From Candidatus Kaiserbacteria bacterium (lineage in GTDB: Bacteria > Patescibacteriota > Minisyncoccia > Phycocordibacterales > UBA918), in NCBI GenBank assembly GCA_020428895.1, contig JAGQLZ010000024.1, positions 6,838-12,853 on the forward strand: a stretch of 6,016 nt of DNA, written 5' to 3'. The translations under genes and the position numbers were made by a program. Under the pieces are notes generated by a model. That model saw only the letters and a program-made list of their open reading frames with translations. It was not told the origin of the DNA and did not search any database. The stretch's first letter is position 1. Each line of letters opens with the position of its first letter. Positions 1-5,558 of the stretch are shown in pieces.

Positions 1-1
1 T

Positions 2-82
2 GAGCAAGATACGAAAAAAATATTTAAAAAACTTGAACGGGACTATAAGTGTCCAGTGAAAGTTATTTTTAATATTTTATGA
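2..82 (+). CDS. Possible C-terminal end of an unidentified protein (partial)
   Basis: One + strand frame is open from the left edge for 26 codons and ends at TGA (80-82). It reads as a basic tail finishing KCPVKVIFNIL. Its composition (charged lysine- and glutamate-rich helix, then a short hydrophobic strand) looks like protein rather than noise. Its end 25 bases from the uppP stop would make a normal convergent pair, like the other gene ends here. A second + strand frame is also open, but only to base 59. The - strand has no ATG in this stretch. The family cannot be named from 26 residues. No terminator hairpin is visible between this end and uppP. Confidence 0.35.
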   Translation, partial: EQDTKKIFKKLERDYKCPVKVIFNIL

Positions 83-107
83 AGTAGATTGCTTGCTATT
101 AAGTCTC

Positions 108-914
108 TCAACCGAAGAAGACGATGAAGAGTACGAACGAGGCTAAGATAATTCGATACCAAATAAAAGTCCAAAGAGAATGACTTTTGACAAACTTGAG
201 CATGAAATGAACAGCCAATAAGCCAGTAATAAAAGCTGCTACCGCTCCAACGGCGACTGCTCCCCATGCAACCTGATCTGAAGACTGAATTAAATCTAAA
301 AGTTTTTTACTGCCAGCTCCAAAGATTATTGGTATCGCCAGTAAAAAAGCGAAGCGAGCGGCTTCCTCTCTAGAGAAACCTAATAACATACCGCCAGCGA
401 TTGTTGCACCCGAACGTGACATGCCAGGGATTAAAGCTAAAGCCTGAAATAAACCAATTTTAAAACCTTTCATAACTGACATTTCACCATACCGTGGCTG
501 GTTGTAATAAATCCATTCTGCATACATAAATAAAATTGAACCAGCTACCAAAACTCCAGCTACCAAAACAGCTGAGCGAAATTGTTGCTCCATAATATCT
601 TCTAACAACAAACCAAAAAAAACTGCTGGTATTGAACCAACAATAATAGCGTATAGAAGTTTTTTATCCTTGGGATTAACAGGTAATCGGCTAAACATGC
701 GAAGAATAGTGTGACCAAGTGAAACTACATCACCCCAGAAATAAAATAGCACTGCGCTAGCGGTTGCTAAATGTAAAATTGCATCAAAAGCTAATCCGCT
801 TCCAGTTATATTAAATAATTCTTGGACCAAGATAAGATGTCCAGTTGAAGACACTGGTAAAAATTCTGTTAGACCTTGAACAACGCCTAATACTATCGCT
901 TCAATAAACGTCAT
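108..914 (-). CDS. uppP: Undecaprenyl-diphosphate phosphatase (UppP/BacA family)
   Basis: This integral membrane enzyme removes a phosphate from undecaprenyl diphosphate, regenerating the lipid carrier for peptidoglycan and other envelope polymers; in known bacteria it also affects bacitracin resistance. The 268 residues match the usual family length. The first signature is near the N-terminus (residues 13-26, QGLTEFLPVSSTGH, with the glutamate-rich motif present as Q13xxxE17). The second is PGMSRSG at 163-169, containing the conserved arginine R167. Hydrophobic segments fill most of the rest (about 85-103, 114-132, 185-200, 215-240, 248-267). The start is well supported because MTFIEAIVLGVVQGLTEFLP is the standard N-terminus and no upstream in-frame alternative is seen. 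It is transcribed divergently from the DsbA-like gene from a promoter only a few bases upstream, with no Shine-Dalgarno sequence. It ends in TGA, so UGA is a stop in this organism. Confidence 0.96.
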   Translation of the reverse strand: MTFIEAIVLGVVQGLTEFLPVSSTGHLILVQELFNITGSGLAFDAILHLATASAVLFYFWGDVVSLGHTILRMFSRLPVNPKDKKLLYAIIVGSIPAVFFGLLLEDIMEQQFRSAVLVAGVLVAGSILFMYAEWIYYNQPRYGEMSVMKGFKIGLFQALALIPGMSRSGATIAGGMLLGFSREEAARFAFLLAIPIIFGAGSKKLLDLIQSSDQVAWGAVAVGAVAAFITGLLAVHFMLKFVKSHSLWTFIWYRIILASFVLFIVFFG

Positions 915-918
915 AATA

Positions 919-960
919 CACAGTGATTATATCATGACGATTTTTAATAGAATCACTGTG
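919..960. repeat. Perfect 10-bp inverted repeat between divergent promoters
   Basis: CACAGTGATT (919-928) is matched exactly by AATCACTGTG (951-960), with 22 bases between. The left arm overlaps the uppP -10 and its predicted transcription start; the right arm runs into the TG of the dsbA-side extended -10. Neither promoter would transcribe both arms, so a DNA-level role such as a two-site operator fits better than an RNA hairpin. The right arm is itself part of an interrupted palindrome, ATCAC-T-GTGAT (952-962). The repeat is directly visible; its regulatory role is inferred. Confidence 0.5.
926..934 (-). promoter_or_regulatory. Extended -10 promoter of uppP
   Basis: The - strand reads TGATATAAT, a perfect extended -10 (TG, one base, TATAAT). 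The hexamer lies at 931-926, and 11 bases separate it from the ATG. A start site 7 bases beyond the hexamer would leave a leader of only about 4-5 nucleotides, so the mRNA is almost leaderless. No good -35 hexamer sits at 16-18 bp spacing, which is usual for extended -10 promoters. Confidence 0.65.
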
Positions 961-967
961 ATATACT
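959..967 (+). promoter_or_regulatory. Extended -10 promoter of the DsbA-like gene
   Basis: TGATATACT is an extended -10, with TG at 959-960 and the hexamer TATACT at 962-967. It would start transcription near 974, leaving a leader of about 18 nucleotides that is almost only A and T and has no Shine-Dalgarno sequence. No convincing -35 element is seen at normal spacing. Confidence 0.55.
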
Positions 968-991
968 CAAAATAAATAATAAATCAAATTT

Positions 992-1765
992 ATGGAACCA
1001 TCACAACCTCAATCAAAATCAAGTCTGGCTGTGCCAATTGCGATTATTGTTGGTTTTGGCTTAATTGCAGTTGCCATCTTTATGACAAGCAATAAACAAA
1101 AAGATGCAGTTGCAATAGTCCCAGCGACCAACAATGACCAAGTAACAGAGGAAATTAAAATTCCTGTTATATCAGGAGATGACCACGTTCGTGGTAACCC
1201 AAATGCGCCAATTGTATTAATTGAATATTCTGATTATGAATGTCCTTTCTGTAAAGAATTTCACCTAACAATGTCTAGAATAATTGATGAATACGGAGCA
1301 TCTGGACAAGTAGCTTGGGTTTATCGACATTATCCACTACTGGGAATTCACCCTAACGCTGGTTTAATCGCTCAGGCATCAGAATGCGTGGCTGAACTAG
1401 GTGGCAACGAAGCATTTTGGAAATTCTCTGACACACTATTTGATGAACGAGAATCAACCGAACAAACAAACATGGTTAGATTACCAATCTATGCTGAAGA
1501 AGCTGGTGTAGATAGAGTAGCTTTCCAAAACTGTTTAGACAGCCAGAGACACAAAGCTTCGGTTGAAACAGACATGAAGATTGGATTCGACGCTGGAATT
1601 AGTGGTACTCCACATACTGTTGTTATGATTGGTGACGAAAGAGCCGTTATTGACGGAGCTGAATCATACCAACAAGTTAAATTAATTGTCGATAACTTAA
1701 TACGACAACTTGAAGGAGAGGAAATAATTGATATAACCGAAGCTGAAGAAGCTACAACAGAATAA
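992..1765 (+). CDS. Membrane-anchored DsbA/BdbD-like thiol:disulfide oxidoreductase
   Basis: The 257-residue protein probably introduces or rearranges disulfide bonds in exported proteins. A short N-terminus (1-11) is followed by one membrane segment (about 12-31, rich in Ile, Val, Ala and Gly). After a flexible linker (about 33-60) comes a thioredoxin-fold domain with an inserted helical part. The active site is C84-P-F-C87, within YSDYECPFC. The cis-proline loop is SGTP with P207. These are the hallmarks of the DsbA branch (Thioredoxin_4 type), and the anchor places the domain outside the membrane. Two further cysteines, C132 and C181, lie in the helical part and could form a structural disulfide. 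The last 17 residues (241-257) are strongly acidic. No DsbB or VKOR reoxidation partner is in the window. A CPxC site can also serve isomerase or reductase roles, so the reaction direction is inferred. It ends at a terminator shared with the convergent helicase gene. Confidence 0.9.
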   Translation: MEPSQPQSKSSLAVPIAIIVGFGLIAVAIFMTSNKQKDAVAIVPATNNDQVTEEIKIPVISGDDHVRGNPNAPIVLIEYSDYECPFCKEFHLTMSRIIDEYGASGQVAWVYRHYPLLGIHPNAGLIAQASECVAELGGNEAFWKFSDTLFDERESTEQTNMVRLPIYAEEAGVDRVAFQNCLDSQRHKASVETDMKIGFDAGISGTPHTVVMIGDERAVIDGAESYQQVKLIVDNLIRQLEGEEIIDITEAEEATTE

Positions 1766-1767
1766 AA

Positions 1768-1820
1768 GGGATATATAAAAATCGGCGACTCTTGTAGAGT
1801 CGCCGATTTTTATATATCCC
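1768..1820. terminator. Bidirectional intrinsic terminator, 25-bp perfect stem
   Basis: The arms 1768-1792 and 1796-1820 are exact reverse complements over 25 bp around a 3-base loop (TGT). The loop end is GC-rich (ATCGGCGACTCT), preceded by an A-rich tract and followed by a T-rich tract (GATTTTTATATAT), so the hairpin can end transcription on both strands. It starts 2 bases after the DsbA-like stop codon. The last codons and TAA stop (1810-1812) of the convergent helicase gene lie inside the right arm. Beyond the perfect stem, AAA and TTT could pair further around a single bulged C. Confidence 0.9.
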
Positions 1821-4815
1821 CTTTCCAAATATCTACTAAATGACAATAATCACAAACTGAATTATCACAGTCTGTATTTAAAAATTCACCAGAACAGATT
1901 TCTTTGGTCGCTTTAATTATTAGCTCTCTTAACTCTGCAATCTCATTGTCAGTAATTTCAAAAGTTTCTTCATGAATTTCTCCGTGACTATCTGGCTCAA
2001 CAAATGACAGCGTGCCGGTTCGACACTTGTATCTTTCGTCATCATATAAATCTAATAGTAGTGCATAAAAAACCAACTGTCTCTTATAACCACCGTCAGA
2101 ATTCTTGGTATTTCCTTCGATAACATTTCGAGTTTTTGGTTTACCAGTTTTGTAGTCAACCACCCTAGATACCTTACCGTCAGAAAAATCTAATCTATCC
2201 AAGTTACCTGTCAGTGAAATGGTTGGAATCTCCGCTATTCCAGTTTCCATCTCCACTTTAATAGAGAACTCAGTCTTCATCTCTTTTGGCCAACTTGATT
2301 TGACTTTATCAATGTAAGTCAATAAAGCTGAAAAGCCTTTTTCATGTAATCTTGTGTAATTTTCTGTACTTAAAGGCAGTTGATTTAATGCTGTATCAAG
2401 ACAACTTTTTAAATAAGTATCCGAGTATTGTGAATCTGATTTTATTATTTCTTTGACTACTCTTTCCAAAACTGAATGTATCGACGTACCAAACAACATA
2501 TGTGCTGGTTGAATTTCTGGTATGCGTAGAATATTTTTATAAAAATAATTCCACGGTGAAGAAACATAATTATTTATGGAAGTAGCTGAAAAACCTCTTT
2601 GACTGACTAAAGTGGTTAAAGTATCACTATCAAGATTAAAATCTTTGGACTTTACAGAAATATCAGCTAACGGATCAAAGGTTTCTTCTATGTCTAAAGA
2701 ATTTTCAGTTTCTATATACTCATTACTTATGTCTGCCAACAATCTAGATGGTAAAAGTTCTTTACCTTCGCTATTCATATCACTATAACTAACCACTAGA
2801 TTTTCCTTAGCTCTAGTCATCGCTACATAAAGTAACCGACGCTCATCGTCTATTTGGTCAGGAGCAACTACAGCATGTTCATGCGGTAATTTAATTTTAA
2901 ATAGCTGACGACTAGCTCTTCCACCCCAAGCATTATCATGCACATGCGGAACAATTACTGTTTTAAATTCTAAACCTTTGGACTTATGGGCAGTCATTAC
3001 CTGTACTGCCTGTGAACTGGTTGGAATAAATGGTGCATTTAATGAAAGGTTATAATCACGACTTTGGGTAAATAAATTTACTACTGAAGAAAGATCAGAC
3101 ACTTTTTTTCTTCTAACCAAATCCTCCACTTCATCATACAAACGCCGTATCACCCGACCAGCCTCAAAAGCTGAACTAGTAATCAAAAATTCTTTTAAAC
3201 CACTATTATTTAATAACTCTGCCAAAACTTCATGAGGCGCTTCAGTAAGTGATTTTTCTCGGGCGGTTTTAAGAACTAAATTAACTTTTTCAAATGGTTC
3301 TAGGTTTTTAACGCCAACTTCTTTTAAAATTTCTTTATCACTTATAATCTGCTCTAGGTTACGATCCCGTCTTTGAGCAGATAACACTCTGACCAAATCT
3401 GATCTATCAATTCCCCAATAAGGACTGTGTAATACTCCAAATAAAGAACTGGAATCTGTACCAACTACTGCTTTTAATAAATTTTCTACCGTGTAAGTAA
3501 TTGGATTATGTAAAATATCACTGTCCGCAGACGGTTGCGCAGTAATTTGATTTTTTCTAAGCAATGACGTTAATTCTTCGACTTCACGATTAGACCGAAC
3601 GATCACAGCAATTTCATTGGCCTCTACACCTTGTTCAAGATTTTTTTTGACTTCACTTGCCACCCAGTTATCTTCTACCGCTTGATGAGAAAATACCTTC
3701 TTGCTTACTAGGCTACTTTTTACAGCAACAGCGTCCAGTGGGATACGCAAATCTTTTAACGGACCTTCGTCTTTGGCAACCAAGCTATGGGCGGCATCAA
3801 GAATTTTTTGACCTGAACGATAATTATCAGTTAATGAAATTGAAGTGGTGTCAGGAAAAATATCAGTAAAATACAGGAAGTTTTCCAGAGAAGCTCCCTG
3901 AAATCGAAAAATTGCTTGTTTTTCATCGCCTACTACAAAAATATTAGGGTGTTCGTGGTAACTAGCCAAACATTCAAGAATCTCATTTTGCGCACCATTA
4001 ACATCCTGATGTTCGTCAGCCAAAATATAATGGTATGTCTCTTGAAGATCACGTAACATATCTTCGTTTGACTTAAGAGCATCTACTGTCTCCAAGATCA
4101 TATCGTCAAAATCAAATAAATTTCGCTCTCTAAGTAATGCTTGGTACTGACGATAAACATACAACAAGGCTTTGTTTTTTAGTAAAGATTTTTCAGCTTC
4201 TTTATATTCACCTCTTACCTTACCTTTATGGGCCCCTTTAGTATGAAATTGTTCGATAGTTAACAAACTTTTTTCTTGTTCAGTAATAATTTCACTAAAA
4301 ATATCTGGAGTGACATACTCTCTTTTCATATTGCTAATCATCGACTGAACTGGCTTAACGTAATACTGAGGATTGCCACTAGGTCTTAGATCATCAACTT
4401 CACCACTTTCTAAAATAGTTTCAATAATATCAATCTTTTCCAAATCACTAGCCGGCACACCACCAATAATATGCGGGTACGCATCTGGGTAGTTATGTAT
4501 TAACTGCTGAGAAAAACCGTGAAATGTATGGATGGCTACTCGATACGCTTCTGACCCAATGTAACTGAAAAGTCTCTCACGCATAGCTTTAGCACCACTT
4601 TCAGTAAAAGTTAAAGCTAGAATATTTTCTGGGGTAGAATCTGTTTTAGTAAGAATATTAGCAATACGAAGAGTCAAAATTTGAGTCTTACCAGTTCCAG
4701 GACCAGCTACCACCATCACTGGACCTTCAATAGTGTCGACAGCCTGTTTTTGGGCGGTGTTTAAAGAAGTATAAACTTCTTTAAACACCGCCCGTTTATC
4801 TACTTTCACAGTCAT
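1810..4815 (-). CDS. UvrD/AddA-type DNA helicase fused to a PD-(D/E)XK nuclease
   Basis: This 1001-residue superfamily 1 helicase-nuclease probably acts in double-strand break processing or other DNA repair; the architecture resembles AddA and the AdnAB subunits. Helicase motifs in order: Q motif around L18-Q22; Walker A GPGTGKT (38-44); motif Ia near 65-82; HTFHGF (96-101); Walker B DEHQD (267-271); motif III GDEKQAIFRFQGA (296-308); NYRS (331-334); motif V TAHKSKGLEF (608-617); motif VI with LLYVAMTRAK (661-670). The C-terminal nuclease domain has H780, D873 in GNLDRLD, D887-Y-K889, and Q913xxxY917, a complete catalytic set. Cysteines C974, C983, C988 and C991 lie near the end, but the usual first cysteine before PW is serine (S753), and the position of the usual last one is W997. 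The start is fixed because the Q motif lies just after it. The promoter sits 7 bases upstream, so the mRNA is probably leaderless. The first codons contain a perfect hairpin. Its 3' end overlaps the shared terminator. Confidence 0.93.
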   Translation of the reverse strand: MTVKVDKRAVFKEVYTSLNTAQKQAVDTIEGPVMVVAGPGTGKTQILTLRIANILTKTDSTPENILALTFTESGAKAMRERLFSYIGSEAYRVAIHTFHGFSQQLIHNYPDAYPHIIGGVPASDLEKIDIIETILESGEVDDLRPSGNPQYYVKPVQSMISNMKREYVTPDIFSEIITEQEKSLLTIEQFHTKGAHKGKVRGEYKEAEKSLLKNKALLYVYRQYQALLRERNLFDFDDMILETVDALKSNEDMLRDLQETYHYILADEHQDVNGAQNEILECLASYHEHPNIFVVGDEKQAIFRFQGASLENFLYFTDIFPDTTSISLTDNYRSGQKILDAAHSLVAKDEGPLKDLRIPLDAVAVKSSLVSKKVFSHQAVEDNWVASEVKKNLEQGVEANEIAVIVRSNREVEELTSLLRKNQITAQPSADSDILHNPITYTVENLLKAVVGTDSSSLFGVLHSPYWGIDRSDLVRVLSAQRRDRNLEQIISDKEILKEVGVKNLEPFEKVNLVLKTAREKSLTEAPHEVLAELLNNSGLKEFLITSSAFEAGRVIRRLYDEVEDLVRRKKVSDLSSVVNLFTQSRDYNLSLNAPFIPTSSQAVQVMTAHKSKGLEFKTVIVPHVHDNAWGGRASRQLFKIKLPHEHAVVAPDQIDDERRLLYVAMTRAKENLVVSYSDMNSEGKELLPSRLLADISNEYIETENSLDIEETFDPLADISVKSKDFNLDSDTLTTLVSQRGFSATSINNYVSSPWNYFYKNILRIPEIQPAHMLFGTSIHSVLERVVKEIIKSDSQYSDTYLKSCLDTALNQLPLSTENYTRLHEKGFSALLTYIDKVKSSWPKEMKTEFSIKVEMETGIAEIPTISLTGNLDRLDFSDGKVSRVVDYKTGKPKTRNVIEGNTKNSDGGYKRQLVFYALLLDLYDDERYKCRTGTLSFVEPDSHGEIHEETFEITDNEIAELRELIIKATKEICSGEFLNTDCDNSVCDYCHLVDIWKGDI
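4752..4793. repeat. Perfect 19-bp hairpin inside the first codons of the helicase gene
   Basis: The arms 4752-4770 and 4775-4793 are exact reverse complements (19 bp) around a 4-base loop (ATAA on the + strand, UUAU in the mRNA). They encode about residues 8-22, ending in the Q motif. GC pairs (GGGCGG/CCGCCC) are at the base and AT pairs near the loop, the opposite of the two terminators here. No T-tract follows on either strand, so it does not look like a terminator. In the predicted leaderless mRNA the stem spans about nucleotides +23 to +64. Confidence 0.85.
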
Positions 4816-4822
4816 AAACCAT

Positions 4823-4828
4823 ATTCTA
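4823..4828 (-). promoter_or_regulatory. -10 element of the helicase gene, leaderless
   Basis: The - strand hexamer TAGAAT (one mismatch to TATAAT) is separated from the ATG by 7 bases, so the expected start site falls on, or one base before, the start codon. No Shine-Dalgarno sequence could fit. The -35 position at 17-bp spacing is TTAGGG (a weak match), which lies in the TTAGGGCCCTAA palindrome. Confidence 0.5.
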
Positions 4829-4839
4829 CCATTAATTAT

Positions 4840-4851
4840 TTAGGGCCCTAA
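4840..4851. repeat. 12-bp perfect palindrome TTAGGGCCCTAA, possible operator
   Basis: This GC-cored palindrome stands out in otherwise AT-only spacer. It covers the -35 position of the helicase promoter and lies 20 bases upstream of the -35 of the CBS-domain gene, so a dimeric regulator bound here could affect one or both. The palindrome is directly visible; an operator role is inference, and a 12-bp palindrome could occur by chance. Confidence 0.35.
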
Positions 4852-4870
4852 TCAATCAAAATTAAACCTC

Positions 4871-4899
4871 TATACAAACTGTTTTTAGAGAGGTATTAT
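4871..4899 (+). promoter_or_regulatory. Promoter of the CBS-domain gene, leaderless
   Basis: A -35-like TATACA (4871-4876, 4 of 6 matches to TTGACA) is followed at exactly 17 bp by TATTAT (4894-4899, one mismatch). The ATG begins 6 bases later, so the predicted start site is the A of the start codon. A 6-bp inverted repeat, ACCTCT (4866-4871) and AGAGGT (4889-4894), brackets the spacer and touches both elements; it could be a repressor site. The leaderless reading rests on spacing only. Confidence 0.55.
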
Positions 4900-4905
4900 G
4901 TACTT

Positions 4906-5358
4906 ATGGATGTATCAGATATCACCAAAAATGCGGTTCTAATTAGTGAAGAAGCTACCTTACGCGAGGCAGTAGAAGCAATGATTAAGAACCCGACCAA
5001 TACATTGTTAGTAACGGGAGACCAAGGTGTATTGGTAGGTGAAGTCAGTGTGTCTGATCTAATGGACGCCGTGATTCCAGGTAACCTCAATGGCGATGAC
5101 GTACTGGAACTGTTCGCAAATGAGGACGCTTTTGAAGAAGCTGTAGTCGGTGCTGAAGACAAACTAGTGTCTGAATTTATGTCTACCGACTTTAGTCCAG
5201 TCACTGCACACGACTCACTTATCACTATCGCCGCTCAAGCTGTTGGTTTTCAGCGTTCACGAATTCCAGTTGTGGATGATGAAAATAGACCAATCGGCAT
5301 AATCTCTAGACAAGGCTTAAAGCAAATTCTTGCTAAGACTCTAAAGATCAATAAATAA
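4906..5358 (+). CDS. Protein of two CBS domains
   Basis: The 150-residue soluble protein consists almost only of a CBS pair (Bateman module). CBS1 spans about residues 5-58, with the strand LLVTGDQGVLVGEVSVSDLM. An acidic linker (about 62-86, many Asp and Glu) follows. CBS2 spans about 90-146, with RIPVVDD (119-125) and GIISRQGL (131-138). The S/T-x-D/R positions that contact ribose or phosphate in known CBS modules are occupied by SVSD (48-51) in CBS1 and SR (134-135) in CBS2. Such modules usually bind AMP, ATP, SAM or NAD and regulate a partner. No effector domain is fused here, so partner and ligand are unknown. The start at 4906 fits the promoter spacing; an ATG at 4898 is in another frame. 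The gene stands alone, divergent from the helicase and convergent with rpoD, and its stop codon lies in the terminator stem. Confidence 0.88.
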   Translation: MDVSDITKNAVLISEEATLREAVEAMIKNPTNTLLVTGDQGVLVGEVSVSDLMDAVIPGNLNGDDVLELFANEDAFEEAVVGAEDKLVSEFMSTDFSPVTAHDSLITIAAQAVGFQRSRIPVVDDENRPIGIISRQGLKQILAKTLKINK

Positions 5359-5395
5359 CAAAACGGCTCGGTTATCACCGAGCCGTTTTGTTATT
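5354..5395. terminator. Bidirectional intrinsic terminator, 19-bp perfect stem
   Basis: The arms 5354-5372 and 5377-5395 pair perfectly over 19 bp around the loop TATC. The upper stem is GC-rich (CGGCTCGGT); the foot is AACAAAA on one side and TTTTGTTATT on the other, giving a T-tract in either direction. The CBS-gene stop codon (5356-5358) is part of the left arm. On the - strand it is the first strong terminator downstream of rpoD, about 140 bases after the rpoD stop. Confidence 0.9.
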
Positions 5396-5479
5396 TCAAG
5401 TAAATCCAATTAGTAAGATTTGAGTCGGCGGGCTGTGAAAAATACAGAGCACTCATAGAGTACGACATATTCTTCAGAT

Positions 5480-5558
5480 GCAAGGAGATATAATTTTCGA
5501 CCTACCTAGGGGAAAAATTATATATGAAGTCACCTTAGTATGACTTCAGTCTCCTTGC
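5480..5558. other. Potential three-way-junction RNA fold at the rpoD 3' end
   Basis: Three nested pairings fit together. P1 pairs GCAAGGAGA (5480-5488) with TCTCCTTGC (5550-5558), 9 bp. P2 pairs TATAATTTT (5489-5497) with AAAATTATA (5514-5522). P3 pairs TGAAGTCA (5525-5532) with TGACTTCA (5541-5548), 8 bp. P1 and P2 abut, and only 2 and 1 unpaired bases join the other helices. The rpoD stop codon (5535-5537) is in the P3 loop, and P1's right arm lies in rpoD's last codons. The fold is possible on either strand, but rpoD mRNA is the likely carrier. No conserved core of a known ribozyme or riboswitch was recognised. Confidence 0.4.
5513..5548 (-). terminator. Weak candidate terminator at the rpoD stop codon
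   Basis: Read on the - strand, an 8-bp hairpin (arms 5548-5541 and 5532-5525, loop holding the rpoD stop codon) is followed by TATATAATTTTT. The stem is short and about half AT, and the five-T run starts 7 bases after it, so termination would be inefficient. The strong hairpin at 5354-5395 is a better terminator for rpoD. The same bases form P3 of the possible three-way junction. Confidence 0.25.

Noticed and set aside
108..110. Recoded UGA (Gly) as in Gracilibacteria and related CPR groups.
   Set aside because: uppP ends at TGA at the normal family length, and no in-frame TGA interrupts the other genes.
43..267. - strand reading frame of 74 codons overlapping the end of uppP.
   Set aside because: It is a shadow frame of uppP, which has full family signatures, and it shows no recognisable protein features.
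2533..2546. 14-bp palindrome ATTTTTATAAAAAT inside the helicase gene.
   Set aside because: It is only A and T, in codons for Phe, Tyr, Lys and Asn, and is expected in AT-rich coding sequence.
4752..4793. The helicase 5' hairpin as an intergenic terminator, with the true start codon further downstream.
   Set aside because: The stem encodes the Q-motif region (LNTAQ) that family members need, the promoter spacing fits the ATG at 4815, and no T-tract follows the stem on either strand.
4896..5225. - strand reading frame of 109 codons opposite the CBS-domain gene.
   Set aside because: Its Ser/Thr-rich translation is the antisense of a recognisable CBS pair.
5391..5468. A 25-codon - strand ORF between rpoD and the terminator (ATG at 5468-5466, stop at 5393-5391).
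   Set aside because: The length is expected by chance, there is no clear promoter spacing or ribosome site, and its stop codon is simply the mirror image of the CBS-gene stop in the symmetric terminator stem.
5480..5558. Three-way junction as a hammerhead-type self-cleaving ribozyme.
   Set aside because: The hammerhead core (CUGANGA and GAAA in the junction) is absent; the junction has only three unpaired bases.
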